From Acholeplasmatales bacterium (lineage in GTDB: Bacteria; Bacillota_I; Bacilli_A; Acholeplasmatales; Anaeroplasmataceae): DNA of 64,000 nucleotides. The stretch's first letter is position 1. Each line of letters starts with the position of its first letter. The notes under the pieces are model-generated. The model saw only the letters and a list, made by a program, of their open reading frames with translations, searched no databases and was not told the origin of the DNA. A program made the position numbers and the translations under genes. Location of the stretch: NCBI GenBank assembly GCA_017449215.1, contig JAFSJY010000087.1, positions 53,253 to 117,252 of the forward strand, written 5' to 3'. Positions 1-9,582 of this stretch are shown here, piece by piece.

Positions 1-1157
1 ACCTCTTCAAAGATTTCATCTAATCTTTGAGCATTTTCTACTGATAGATTATCATAAGATGTTTCTTGAACTGGTTCAGATGTTTCAAAGATTGAATCTG
101 CCTTATTTTCAGACTTAGTGAATGAAATATTTTGATCACTCATATTTCTGAAGATAGCATCCTTAATATCAATGAAGCCATTAGATTGAGCTCTCATTTC
201 GTAACCTGTAGCTACTACTGTTACTACTAATTCATCATCTAGGTCAGTATTGATTGCTGTACCGAAGATAATATTTACATCCTTACCAGAATTATTTCTA
301 ATTTCATCAATAGCAGCATCAACCTCAGTTAATGATAGGTTTTGAGATGCAGAAATATTTACAATCGCATCAGTCGCACCATCGATAGTAACTTCTAGTA
401 ATGGCGAATGAATTGCATTACGGGCAGCCTCTACTGCTCTATTTGGACCCTTAGCAACACCAATACCAATTAAGGCTGTACCCTTGTTAGACATTACAGT
501 ATGAACATCGGCAAAGTCGATATTAATTAATGAAGGTAACTGAATGATTTCAGCTATACCGCTAACACCTTGTCGTAATACATTATCGGCTTCTCTAAAT
601 GCCTCTAGGATTGATGTTCCTGGAGCTACCATTGATAATAATCTTTGGTTAGGAACAACGATTAATGTATCTACATATTCACGCATATTCTCTAAGCCGG
701 CTACGGCATTAGCCATACGTGTAGGACCTTCAAATGCAAATGGCTTTGTACAAATACCAACAGTTAAGCAGTTATGCTCTCTAGCAACCTTTGCAATAAT
801 AGGAGCGGCACCAGTACCTGTTCCTCCACCCATACCACAAGTGATAAATACCATTTGAGCATCACCAATCATCTCATGGATATCATCCTCAGATTCAATA
901 GCTGCCTCTCTACCAATTTCAGGGTTAGCACCAGCACCTAAGCCATGAGTTGTTGTACGACCAATTAAAAGCTTTCTTTTTGGATCTACTTTACATATTT
1001 TCAAGTCCTGGGCATCAGTATTTACTGCATAGAATTCAACACCCATTACTTGGTTTTCAATCATGTGATTGATAGCATTTTTACCTGCTCCACCAACACC
1101 AATTACTTTAATTCTAGTCTTGGCAGAATCAAGATCATCTAAATCATCAAAAATCAT
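1..1157 (-). CDS. ftsZ: Cell division protein FtsZ (3' end outside window)
   Basis: FtsZ is the tubulin-like GTPase that forms the cytokinetic Z ring. Reading the minus strand from 1157 gives an N-terminus with the GGAGKNA nucleotide-binding loop, then the tubulin signature GGGTGTGAAP. Further on is the T7-loop-like stretch SLINIDFADV at about 500-540. The frame is still open at base 1, inside the variable linker, so only the extreme C-terminal tail is missing. The ATG at 1157 follows an AGGAG ribosome site at the normal distance. The gene has its own promoter at 1231-1259 and lies beyond the terminator of the upstream gene, so it is expressed separately from the neighbouring membrane protein. 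No frameshift is seen. Confidence 0.97.
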   Translation of the reverse strand, partial: MIFDDLDDLDSAKTRIKVIGVGGAGKNAINHMIENQVMGVEFYAVNTDAQDLKICKVDPKRKLLIGRTTTHGLGAGANPEIGREAAIESEDDIHEMIGDAQMVFITCGMGGGTGTGAAPIIAKVAREHNCLTVGICTKPFAFEGPTRMANAVAGLENMREYVDTLIVVPNQRLLSMVAPGTSILEAFREADNVLRQGVSGIAEIIQLPSLINIDFADVHTVMSNKGTALIGIGVAKGPNRAVEAARNAIHSPLLEVTIDGATDAIVNISASQNLSLTEVDAAIDEIRNNSGKDVNIIFGTAINTDLDDELVVTVVATGYEMRAQSNGFIDIKDAIFRNMSDQNISFTKSENKADSIFETSEPVQETSYDNLSVENAQRLDEIFEE

Positions 1158-1230
1158 ACCAATCACTCCTTTTCTACAAAATTTTTATAAAGTAATTTAC
1201 TTACTTTATCCACACTAATACAGTATATTA

Positions 1231-1259
1231 ATTTTAAACTATTTTTACAAACTTTTCAA
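1231..1259 (-). promoter_or_regulatory. Sigma-A-type promoter of ftsZ
   Basis: On the minus strand a TTGAAA -35 (1254-1259) is separated by exactly 17 bases from a TAAAAT -10 (1231-1236). The leader to the ftsZ ATG is about 70 bases and contains an inverted repeat with 7-base arms (AAAGTAA/TTACTTT) at 1189-1207, whose role is unknown. Confidence 0.6.
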
Positions 1260-1330
1260 TAAAACGCTTGTAGTTTTGTTTGGATTTTATTTTTTCATCA
1301 TTTTCATTAATTCTACTTATAAATATAGGT

Positions 1331-1368
1331 AAAAAATAAAAGTCTTCAGTCGATTAGACTAAAGACTT
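1331..1368 (-). terminator. Intrinsic terminator after the CNNM/CorC gene
   Basis: The minus-strand transcript folds into a hairpin with arms AAGTCTT-AGTC / GACT-AAGACTT (1340-1368) followed by a T-rich run. It sits just after the stop codon at 1376 and separates that gene from ftsZ. Confidence 0.85.
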
Positions 1369-1375
1369 AAATTCA

Positions 1376-2764
1376 TTATTTTTCTTCCTCCATACGCTTA
1401 TTATGAGCTTCAATTTCCTCATCGCTCGCGTCTCTAATTGTGACCTTAACAGTCTCAATTCTTCTATTTTTAACCTGGTCAATTGTGAATGTAATTACCT
1501 TCGCAAAATCCTCATATTCCTCTTCTTCATTTTGCTTAGTATAAATCGCAATATAATCAAATGAGAAGCCTGGCTCTGGAATACTTTCACATTTAGCAAA
1601 CATCCATCCAGAAAGCTTAGATGGTACATCATCTGGCTGATCTCCAATGCCTAGCTTATCAAATAAATCATCAACGAACCATTCACCATCTACGATATAA
1701 GCTCCATCCTCTTCCTCTAAGAAGACTAAATCATTATCACCTGGAATATCATGCTCATCATAGATTTCACCTACAATTTCCTCTATCGCATCCTCTAGTG
1801 TAACAAGACCTAATACGTCACCATATTCTCCTGATACAATTGCGATATGAGTTTTAGCCCTTTGTAATTCCTCAATTAGGGCATCAACCTTCATTGAGCC
1901 GGCTACGAATTTAGCAGGTCTAATAACTCTTCTCCAGCTCATTTTTGGATTTTTAATTAAAGCTGGGAAAAAGTCTCTTTCATATAAGATACCAATGATA
2001 TGGTCCTTATCTGTTTTATATACTGGAATTCTAGAATAAGGATTATCAATCATAAATGATTTAACCTCTTCTAGTGTTGATTCATAATTTAACGCATCCA
2101 TTTGAATTCTTGGAATCATAATATCTGAAACAGAACGGTCATTTAAATCAAATACATTTCTAATTGTTTCTGCCTCATCATGCTCAATTTCACCTTGATC
2201 CTCCATTTGATCAATTAATACACCAAGCTCATCCTCATCAATTGCTTCAGATTCAGTTTGTTTACGTGTAAATAGCTTTTGAATACCTAAGAAGAAATAT
2301 ACTAAAGGTGTTAATATAAGCATAATTACATAGACAGGCCATGCGACCTTAGTAGCGATAGCCTCTGGGTATTGCTTCGCAATAACCTTTGGTAATATCT
2401 CACCAAAGATTAAAATTGTAATAGTAACTACCGCAGTTGAAACAACAGATAATAAAGTATCATTATCCTGAATTAAATATCCGAAGAATAAAACGGCTAA
2501 TGTTGATAATAAGACATTAACAATATTATTACCAATTAATAATGTAATTAATGTCTTATCAAAGCATGTGGCTAATTGTAGGGCCTTCTTAGCTCCGCCC
2601 TTTCTTTCTTCAATTAATAATCTTAGCTTCGCATCTGTAGTAGATGAAAAGGCAGTTTCACTCATAGAGAAAAATGCCGAAAAAGCTACTAGCACGATCA
2701 TTACAGCTATTAAAATTCCACCAGTTACCCCTATCGAAAGAGGGATTATCGATTGTACATCCAA
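1376..2764 (-). CDS. CNNM/CorC-family membrane protein with CBS pair (HlyC/CorC type)
   Basis: The 462-residue product has the architecture of the CNNM/CorB-like family, which is linked to magnesium efflux or resistance. A DUF21 membrane region with about four hydrophobic segments covers residues 15-160. A pair of CBS modules follows at about 200-330 (SVSDIMIPRIQMDAL is the usual entry to the first), and a CorC/HlyC C-terminal domain lies at about 340-430. The reading frame starts at a TTG at 2764, eight bases after AGGAG. The overlapping ATG at 2760 is in another frame, so the TTG start is well supported. The gene is 21 bases downstream of efp and may be co-transcribed with it. The older name haemolysin is misleading; the exact ion is not shown by the sequence. 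Confidence 0.9.
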   Translation of the reverse strand: MDVQSIIPLSIGVTGGILIAVMIVLVAFSAFFSMSETAFSSTTDAKLRLLIEERKGGAKKALQLATCFDKTLITLLIGNNIVNVLLSTLAVLFFGYLIQDNDTLLSVVSTAVVTITILIFGEILPKVIAKQYPEAIATKVAWPVYVIMLILTPLVYFFLGIQKLFTRKQTESEAIDEDELGVLIDQMEDQGEIEHDEAETIRNVFDLNDRSVSDIMIPRIQMDALNYESTLEEVKSFMIDNPYSRIPVYKTDKDHIIGILYERDFFPALIKNPKMSWRRVIRPAKFVAGSMKVDALIEELQRAKTHIAIVSGEYGDVLGLVTLEDAIEEIVGEIYDEHDIPGDNDLVFLEEEDGAYIVDGEWFVDDLFDKLGIGDQPDDVPSKLSGWMFAKCESIPEPGFSFDYIAIYTKQNEEEEYEDFAKVITFTIDQVKNRRIETVKVTIRDASDEEIEAHNKRMEEEK

Positions 2765-2785
2765 TTTTCTACACTCCTATTTATA

Positions 2786-3346
2786 TTAGGCTCTACTTGA
2801 ATATTTACCATCAATTGTTGAAACGATGATTTCCTCACCATTTTCAATAAATAAAGGCACCTTAACAACTAAGCCAGTTTCTAATTTTGCGTCCTTCATT
2901 GCTCCACCTGATTTTGTATCACCCTTAATTGCAGGCTCGCACTCAACAATTTGAAGAGTTACCTTATCAGGTAAAATAATACCAATTATTTCATCATTGT
3001 ATTTTTCAATTTCAATAATTTGATTCTCTCTTAAGAACTTACGCTCTTCACTAACTAGATTATAAGGAATCTCTGTTTGCTCATAAGTTTCAGTATCCAT
3101 AAAGCATAATGCATCACCAGTATCATATAAATATTGACTCTTAAATTTAACAATATCTGCTAATTGTACTCTTTCTGCATTTTGGAATGTGATATCAACT
3201 ATAGCACCACTTCTTAAATTTCTTAGCTTAGTTCTTACGAATGCTGCACCCTTACCAGGTTTAACATGCATAAACTCCATAATTTTATATAAATTTCCTT
3301 CATATAAAATTGTCATTCCATTTTTAAAATCATTACTTGAAACCAT
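2786..3346 (-). CDS. efp: Elongation factor P
   Basis: EF-P enters the ribosomal E site and relieves stalling at polyproline. The 186-residue length is standard, and the three beta-barrel domains read through without interruption. The tip loop of domain I carries the PGKG motif (VKPGKGAAFVR), so the modified-lysine position is a lysine. No lysylation genes (epmA/epmB) are visible nearby, so the modification route is unknown. AAGGAG precedes the ATG. The gene opens a run of housekeeping genes on the minus strand; aroQ is about 45 bases upstream. Confidence 0.97.
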   Translation of the reverse strand: MVSSNDFKNGMTILYEGNLYKIMEFMHVKPGKGAAFVRTKLRNLRSGAIVDITFQNAERVQLADIVKFKSQYLYDTGDALCFMDTETYEQTEIPYNLVSEERKFLRENQIIEIEKYNDEIIGIILPDKVTLQIVECEPAIKGDTKSGGAMKDAKLETGLVVKVPLFIENGEEIIVSTIDGKYSSRA

Positions 3347-3390
3347 TGCTTTCTCTCCTTAAAACTAATTATGTTGACTATTATATCAAA

Positions 3391-3819
3391 TTATTCCGAT
3401 TTTTTCAAATAATTAAGCGCATCAATGTAGCTGCCTTCCTTTTTACCAGCGAAGGTTTTAGTACATACGCTTCTTACAAAATTTATTTTTCTGAAGTCCT
3501 CTCTATCATCTACCTCTGATAAATGAACCTCAATTTTTTCTCCATTAAACATCTCTAGGGCATCATGTATAGCAACACTTGTATGTGTATAAGCACCTGG
3601 ATTAATAATAATTGCATCTGCACTTCCAAGTACTGCCTCTTGAATCTTAGTAACTATATCACCTTCATAATTAGATTGATAAAATTCTAAATTCATATCA
3701 GCACTCTTATTATCCATCATTAGCTTATTAATCTCATCTAATGTTAAAGAACCATAATGTTCCTTTGGTCTTTTACCTAGCATATTTAAATTTGGACCAT
3801 TAATTACTAATATATTCAT
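3391..3819 (-). CDS. aroQ: 3-dehydroquinate dehydratase, type II
   Basis: This enzyme catalyses the third step of the shikimate pathway, dehydroquinate to dehydroshikimate. The 142-residue length is right for the type II dodecameric form. Near the N-terminus, NGPNLNMLGKRPKEHYG carries the flexible lid with its catalytic Arg and Tyr, and NPGAYTHTSVAIHDAL carries the conserved Asn and the catalytic His. HLSEVDDREDFR is the expected substrate-binding region. The stop codon of aroK lies one base before the aroQ ATG, and the aroQ ribosome site is inside the end of aroK, so the two are translationally linked. Confidence 0.96.
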   Translation of the reverse strand: MNILVINGPNLNMLGKRPKEHYGSLTLDEINKLMMDNKSADMNLEFYQSNYEGDIVTKIQEAVLGSADAIIINPGAYTHTSVAIHDALEMFNGEKIEVHLSEVDDREDFRKINFVRSVCTKTFAGKKEGSYIDALNYLKKSE

Positions 3820-3820
3820 A

Positions 3821-4300
3821 TTATTTAAGCTCCTTTAATAAATTTGCTAAAGCTACTTCTATATCTACATTTTCTACTTCAATATCCTTGAAATAGTCAT
3901 ATAAATCTTTTCTTTCATTAAAGATATCTTCAATTGTTCTAGTTTGAAGTAATGGTCTAACTATATCAGATTCATCACATCTTTTTTGTAAAATATCACA
4001 AGGTACTCTTAAATAGATGCATTTACCATCCATAAGCTCCTTATTAGTCTTATCCTTTATTACTCCTCCACCAGTTGCGATAATAACATTATCCATCTTT
4101 TGGAAATCCTTTAATGTATTCTTTTCATATGCTCTAAACCAAGGCTCACCATAATCATTAAAGATTTCCTCTATAGTCTTTTGAGCAGTATTTTCAATAT
4201 ATAAATCCATATCAATGAATTCATATCCTAATTCCTTTGCTAATCTCTTACCTAGGGTTGATTTGCCTGACCCCATCATTCCAATTAAATAAAGTCTCAT
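3821..4300 (-). CDS. aroK: Shikimate kinase
   Basis: The protein (159 residues from the chosen start) phosphorylates shikimate at the 3-hydroxyl. It has the P-loop GMMGSGKST, the shikimate-binding DMD (IDMDLYIE), the GGG motif (ATGGGVI) and a lid with RPLL. The frame could start at a TTG at 4312, but the ATG at 4300 is preferred. That ATG follows GGAG at a normal distance and overlaps the miaA stop in an ATGA arrangement (4297-4300). Pairing with aroQ gives a partial shikimate cluster inside an RNA-modification and repair operon. Confidence 0.95.
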   Translation of the reverse strand: MRLYLIGMMGSGKSTLGKRLAKELGYEFIDMDLYIENTAQKTIEEIFNDYGEPWFRAYEKNTLKDFQKMDNVIIATGGGVIKDKTNKELMDGKCIYLRVPCDILQKRCDESDIVRPLLQTRTIEDIFNERKDLYDYFKDIEVENVDIEVALANLLKELK

Positions 4301-5187
4301 TTTAATCTCCAATCATCTATATCTTTTATTATATTATCGATAGTCTCATTTATATTATCAAGATTGACAGTATAAAAATGTGACTCCATTTGATTCTTAA
4401 ACCAGGTTTCCTGTCTTTTAGCTAAATGTCTAGTATTTAGCTTAATAGTTTCCTTTACCTCATCTAATGTTTTTTCACCCTTAAAATAAGGTATGAATTC
4501 CTGATAGCCTATTGCGTGAGGATAGATATTCTTATCATATAAATCTCTAACCTCTTTTTCTAGTCCATCATCAAACATTTGATCTACTCTTTTATTAATT
4601 CTTTCATATAATATTTCTCTTGGTAATGATAAATAGCATATGAAATAATCATATAATGGCTCATCCTTATGGTTAAAGCTATGGATAGAATCTCCTGTAT
4701 CCTCCTTAACCTCTAAGGCTCTTAATACTCTTTTCCTATTATTTGGATGAAGCTTAGTAGTATCAATATTAGGATCCTTTTCTAATAATAGCTTAAATAA
4801 TTCATCATTAGATAAATTCTCATATTTCTTACCAAAATCTAAGTCTCTACCCTTAGCCATAAATTCATAATTAAATATAGCACTTTTAATATATAAGCCT
4901 GTACCACCAGCTATAATAGATAATTCATTATTATCAATTATCCTTCTAGCCTCTCTTTGGAAATCAGCTGTACTATATTCCTCATTAGGCTCTCTTACAT
5001 CAATTAGATGATGAATAACTCCATCCATCTCTTCCTTTGTTGGCTTGGCACTACCTATATCAAGGCTTTTATATACAGCTACAGAATCACCACTAATAAT
5101 ATCAACGCCATAGTGCTTAGCAATCATTATTGAAATTTTAGTTTTTCCCACAGCTGTAGGCCCTAATATAGCAATTACCTTTTTCAT
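4297..5187 (-). CDS. miaA: tRNA dimethylallyltransferase (i6A37)
   Basis: MiaA transfers a dimethylallyl group to A37 of tRNAs that read codons beginning with U. The 296-residue protein starts with the P-loop GPTAVGKT and has SGDSVAVYKSLDIGSAKP and the GGTGLYI motif. The C-terminal part includes HAIGYQEF and RHLAKRQETWFKNQ, both typical of the family. The ATG shares one base with the mutL stop (TAATG at 5187) and the stop overlaps aroK by four bases, so the gene is firmly inside the operon. The mutS-mutL-miaA order is common in bacteria. Confidence 0.97.
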   Translation of the reverse strand: MKKVIAILGPTAVGKTKISIMIAKHYGVDIISGDSVAVYKSLDIGSAKPTKEEMDGVIHHLIDVREPNEEYSTADFQREARRIIDNNELSIIAGGTGLYIKSAIFNYEFMAKGRDLDFGKKYENLSNDELFKLLLEKDPNIDTTKLHPNNRKRVLRALEVKEDTGDSIHSFNHKDEPLYDYFICYLSLPREILYERINKRVDQMFDDGLEKEVRDLYDKNIYPHAIGYQEFIPYFKGEKTLDEVKETIKLNTRHLAKRQETWFKNQMESHFYTVNLDNINETIDNIIKDIDDWRLK

Positions 5188-7010
5188 TACTTTGATTGAA
5201 TCCTTTCAAACATTCTTTCTAGCTCCTCACAGGAAATATTAATAATTGCTGGTCTTCCGTGAGGACATGTATATGGATTATTACATTTATTTAATCTTTC
5301 TAATAGAGTATCAATTTCAACCTTTGATAAGGCATGATTAGCCTTAATAGAGGCCTTACATGCCACCATCTTAGCAATTGATTCTCTAAAATATGCAACA
5401 CTAACCTTATTATTTTCAATCATTTTAGCAATAACATCATACGCAATAGCTTCAAAATTATCAAGCTTAGCCCATAATGGTACTGTTCTAATAACAAAAT
5501 CAGTATCACCTATTTGCTCTAAATCAAATCCTATTTCGCTAAATTCAGCTATATGCTCCTCAACATATAAGGCTTCCTTTTTAGAAATAGATAATGAGAT
5601 AGGAATTAATAAATCACTCTTAGGCTGATTATTATTTCCTAATATCTCATAATAATATTCATAATTAATTCTTTCAGCAGCTGCGTGCTGATCCATTAAA
5701 TATAAGCCCTTATCATTTTGGAAAATTAAATATGTACCAAAGGCTTGTCCTATATATTCCATGTATGGAAGCTTCTTCTTAGGTTCTTCCTTTATTGCCT
5801 TTGGTTCTTCTTTAACTTCTATCTTCTTTTCCTCTACCTTAATTTCTTCCTTTTCAATATATTCATCCTTTTTAATATCTAAATTAAAAATAGAATTATC
5901 TACCTTTTTAGTTTCTTCCTTAGGCTTATTATATACTGGCTCCTCATTTAAAATATCAGTATCAAATATAGAAGTCTTTTCATATTTAGTTTGCTTTGGA
6001 GTGATTTCTCTTGTTGGAATTAAAATATCACTCTTTAAGCATTCTATTATCTTTTTCTTTAATAATGCACAAATCTCTGTCTCATTAGCAAGCTTTATTT
6101 CAAGCTTATTAGGATGACAGTTACAATCTACTAATAATGGGTCTATATCAAAATATAAAATAGTTATTGGATTTTTACCAATTGGTAGGAATGTATCATA
6201 TGCATCTACTGTTGTATTAGTAATTGCATAATTCTTAACAAATCTACCATTAATAACTAATGTAATTTCTAATTTATTAGATCTATAAAATTGAGGCTTT
6301 AATAAAACTAAATGAGCCTTATAGCCATCTCCTACATATGATGTTTCTAAAACACCCTTAGCGGCCTCTAAGCCATAAACCTCACCAACGAGGTTTACTA
6401 TCTTATTAGAACCAGATGTAGTAAATTGAAGCTTATCATCATTATAGACAGTAAATCTAATATCAGGATGTGCCATCGCAATTCTTTCTACAAAGAATAA
6501 AATAGATGAAAGCTCACTCTTTTCACTTTTCATATATTTTAATCTTGCAGGGGTATTAACAAATAAATTCTTTACAGTTATTTGAGTACCCTTATTAGAA
6601 GGTGTTATTGAAGCTTCCTTTCTAATACCACCCTTATATAGACATCTATATCCTTCAATACCATCCAGAGATGATATTATTTCCATTTCAGATACAGCTG
6701 CGATAGAGGCAATAGCTTCTCCTCTAAAGCCTAATGTTAATATTCTAAATAAATCATATTCTGTTTTAATCTTTGATGTTGCGTGTGGCACGAATGCCAT
6801 TTCAACATCATCCTTGTCCATTCCATCACCATCATCAGTGATTCTAATGAATTCAAGTCCAGCGTTTTTTAATTGAATCTTAATTGATTTTGCATTAGCG
6901 TCAATTGAGTTTTCAACTAATTCCTTAACAACACTTGATGGTCTTTCTACAACCTCACCTGCCGCTATCTTATTAGCAAGCTCAGGAGACATTCTTAATA
7001 TCTTACCCAT
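5187..7010 (-). CDS. mutL: DNA mismatch repair protein MutL, endonuclease type
   Basis: MutL couples mismatch recognition by MutS to strand incision. The GHKL ATPase motifs are present near the N-terminus: ELVENSIDA, DDGDGM and TLGFRGEA. After a charged, low-complexity linker rich in K and E (about residues 340-420) the C-terminal domain has DQHAAAERINYE, the metal-binding endonuclease motif of MutL proteins from species without MutH. ACKASIKANHAL and CPHGRP are the other conserved pieces of that site, so this MutL should nick DNA itself. The ATG at 7010 is chosen over an in-frame TTG at 7019, because the AAGGAG inside the end of mutS lies 10 bases before the ATG and only one base before the TTG. 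Confidence 0.96.
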   Translation of the reverse strand: MGKILRMSPELANKIAAGEVVERPSSVVKELVENSIDANAKSIKIQLKNAGLEFIRITDDGDGMDKDDVEMAFVPHATSKIKTEYDLFRILTLGFRGEAIASIAAVSEMEIISSLDGIEGYRCLYKGGIRKEASITPSNKGTQITVKNLFVNTPARLKYMKSEKSELSSILFFVERIAMAHPDIRFTVYNDDKLQFTTSGSNKIVNLVGEVYGLEAAKGVLETSYVGDGYKAHLVLLKPQFYRSNKLEITLVINGRFVKNYAITNTTVDAYDTFLPIGKNPITILYFDIDPLLVDCNCHPNKLEIKLANETEICALLKKKIIECLKSDILIPTREITPKQTKYEKTSIFDTDILNEEPVYNKPKEETKKVDNSIFNLDIKKDEYIEKEEIKVEEKKIEVKEEPKAIKEEPKKKLPYMEYIGQAFGTYLIFQNDKGLYLMDQHAAAERINYEYYYEILGNNNQPKSDLLIPISLSISKKEALYVEEHIAEFSEIGFDLEQIGDTDFVIRTVPLWAKLDNFEAIAYDVIAKMIENNKVSVAYFRESIAKMVACKASIKANHALSKVEIDTLLERLNKCNNPYTCPHGRPAIINISCEELERMFERIQSK

Positions 7011-7011
7011 A

Positions 7012-9570
7012 TTATTCAATCTCCTTTAGCTCATATATTAAATTAATAGCTTCCTTTGGTGTTAATTTATCAATATCAATTTCATCTAATCTTTTCTTTA
7101 TCTTTAAAGCAATAGAATCTTCCTTAACCTCAGGCTTTTCATCAAATTCATCAAAATTAAATAAATCTAATGTAATATTACCCTTTAATTGGCTTTGCTC
7201 CTCTAAATGCTCTAATATCTTCTTACTTCTTTCAGTTAATGATTTAGGAAGTCCTGCAAGCTCAGCAACGTTAATACCATATGATTTATCTGTTGGACCA
7301 TCAATAACCTTATGTAGGAAGGCTACACCATTAGATGTTTCCTTTGCCTCTACATGAACGTTCTTTAATCTTGATAGCTTAGAATCTAGTGATGTTAGCT
7401 CATGATAATGTGTAGAGAATAATGTTACACAGCCAACCTTTTCATGTAAATATTCTAAGATGGCTTGAGCTAGTGCCATACCATCGAATGTGGCAGTACC
7501 TCTACCAATTTCATCAAATAATACTAATGAATTCTTAGTAGCGTTTGTAATAGCATAATTAGCCTCACTCATTTCAACCATGAATGTTGATTGACCTGAA
7601 ACCAAGTCATCTGATGCACCAATTCTTGTAAATATTGAATCAAATACCATTAGGTCCGCAACCTTTGCAGGAACGAATGACCCTATTTGAGCTAATATTA
7701 CAATAGTAGCTAGCATCTTCATATAGGTAGATTTACCACTCATATTAGGACCAGTAATAAGCATCATGTTATATTTATTAATTACAACATCATTAACAAT
7801 ATATTGATCACCAATTAATGCCTCTAATACTGGGTGTCTACCTTCAACAATATTAATTTCTCTTTTATCATTAAATTTAGGTCTTACATAATTAAATTTA
7901 ACTGCAACATCAGATAATGCACAGTAACAGTCAATTACAGATATAGCATCTGCTAAATCCTGTAGGCTCTTTATAAATTCAGATGCCTTTCTTCTAATTG
8001 AAACAAAGATTTCATATTCTAATGACATTACCTTATCAGAAGCTGATAAAACCTTAGTTTCATATTCCTTTAAGGCAGGAGATATAAATCTTTCTGCGTT
8101 AACTAATGTAGATCTTCTAATATATCCAGAATCCTCTGGTATATTTTCTATTTGTCCCTTAGATACCTCAATAAAGTATCCAGTTACCTTATTATAGCCA
8201 ACCTTTAAATTCTTAATTCCAGTTCTTTCACGTTCAGATGCTTCATAATTTAAAATCCATTCCTTACCATTTCTAGCAATAGATCTTATTTCATCTAAAT
8301 CTTTTTCAAAGCCATCCTTAATAATATCTCCATCCTTTACAGTAAATGGAGGATTATCAACTATAGCTGCCTCTAAAAGATTATATAAATCAGTATGAGC
8401 ATCAATCTTTTCATTTAAGGCACTAGCTCCTTCAATATCCATATTAGCTAATAATCTTTTTAGCTCAGGGATATCCTTTAAGCTTCTTCTTAGCCATACT
8501 AAATCCTTAGCATTGGCAGAGCCTGATGAGATTCTTCCTATGATTCTTTCTAAATCATATACATCCTTAAATATCTTTTTAATTTCTTCCTTAGCTACAA
8601 AATCTAAATTTAAGGCCTCAACGAAATTTAATCTTTCATTTATTTCTTCCTTATCAGCTAAAGGCTTATCTAGCCACTTATGAATCATTCTAGATCCCAT
8701 AGCTGTATTACATTTATCTATTAACCAAAGTAGAGAACCATTTCTATTAGCTAATCTAATAGTTTCAGTTAATTCTAGATTCTTCTTTGTAAAGGCATCT
8801 AGATGTAAATATGATTCCTTAACATATGATTTAAATTTCTTAAAGAATAAAGGCTTTTGATATTGAGTTAAAATATAATAATTAATTAATGTTCTACAAG
8901 CATTCTTATAATTCTCTTCAATATCAGAATAGATGAATTCTAAATTAGAATCCTCATCTACATTATCACATACTGAAAAGGCAATAGAATTTGTATCTAT
9001 AAATTCCTTAAGCTTTTTATTATTAAATTTAGAATCAACAATAACTTCCTTTATATGTAATCCTAAAACCTCATTTAATAAAATATCAAATGACTTAAAT
9101 GATGTAACATATCCTTCACCAGTTGTTATATCTGCGTAGCATAGGATATATTCTCTTTTAACATAATCAATTACGGCAATAAAATTATTATCCTTTTCTC
9201 TAATACCAGATTCAATAGTACCTGGTGTAATAATTTTAATTACGCCTCTCTTAACAATACCTACTGCCTCTTTTGGATCCTCGATTTGCTCAACAATCGC
9301 AATCTTATATCCTCTAGATACTAGCTTTTCAATATATTCGTTAGCGGCATGATATGGAATACCACACATTGGTACTCTTTCCTCCGCACCAGCATCCTTA
9401 CCAGTTAATGCTAGCTCTAACTCTCTAGATGCAGTATAGGCATCCTCAAAAAACATTTCATAGAAGTCACCTAAACGGAAAAAGACTATAGTTTCCTTAT
9501 AGTCCTTTTTGATTTCTAAATATTGTTCCATCATTGGTGTATATTTCGCACCAGGTGCTTTCTTTGACAT
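7012..9570 (-). CDS. mutS: DNA mismatch repair protein MutS
   Basis: MutS recognises mismatches and small loops. The 852-residue protein has the N-terminal clamp motif for mismatch contact, FFRLGDFYEMFFEDA (Phe-x-Glu), and connector, lever and clamp regions through the middle. The ATPase has Walker A GPNMSGKST, Walker B VLFDEIGRGT and the following helix-turn-helix. The extreme C-terminus ends with a helicase-interaction-like LDLFNFDEF region. GGAG precedes the ATG at a normal distance. The gene nearly abuts mutL, so both are expected on one mRNA. A 445-residue unknown gene lies 12 bases upstream and may be part of the same transcript. Confidence 0.98.
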   Translation of the reverse strand: MSKKAPGAKYTPMMEQYLEIKKDYKETIVFFRLGDFYEMFFEDAYTASRELELALTGKDAGAEERVPMCGIPYHAANEYIEKLVSRGYKIAIVEQIEDPKEAVGIVKRGVIKIITPGTIESGIREKDNNFIAVIDYVKREYILCYADITTGEGYVTSFKSFDILLNEVLGLHIKEVIVDSKFNNKKLKEFIDTNSIAFSVCDNVDEDSNLEFIYSDIEENYKNACRTLINYYILTQYQKPLFFKKFKSYVKESYLHLDAFTKKNLELTETIRLANRNGSLLWLIDKCNTAMGSRMIHKWLDKPLADKEEINERLNFVEALNLDFVAKEEIKKIFKDVYDLERIIGRISSGSANAKDLVWLRRSLKDIPELKRLLANMDIEGASALNEKIDAHTDLYNLLEAAIVDNPPFTVKDGDIIKDGFEKDLDEIRSIARNGKEWILNYEASERERTGIKNLKVGYNKVTGYFIEVSKGQIENIPEDSGYIRRSTLVNAERFISPALKEYETKVLSASDKVMSLEYEIFVSIRRKASEFIKSLQDLADAISVIDCYCALSDVAVKFNYVRPKFNDKREINIVEGRHPVLEALIGDQYIVNDVVINKYNMMLITGPNMSGKSTYMKMLATIVILAQIGSFVPAKVADLMVFDSIFTRIGASDDLVSGQSTFMVEMSEANYAITNATKNSLVLFDEIGRGTATFDGMALAQAILEYLHEKVGCVTLFSTHYHELTSLDSKLSRLKNVHVEAKETSNGVAFLHKVIDGPTDKSYGINVAELAGLPKSLTERSKKILEHLEEQSQLKGNITLDLFNFDEFDEKPEVKEDSIALKIKKRLDEIDIDKLTPKEAINLIYELKEIE

Positions 9571-9582
9571 ATATAAAATCTC

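Noticed and set aside
544..858. 104-codon plus-strand frame
   Set aside because: It is antisense to the conserved FtsZ sequence and shows no domain of its own.
5761..6117. 118-codon plus-strand frame rich in S and F
   Set aside because: It is the mirror of the K/E-rich linker of MutL and so an artefact of composition.
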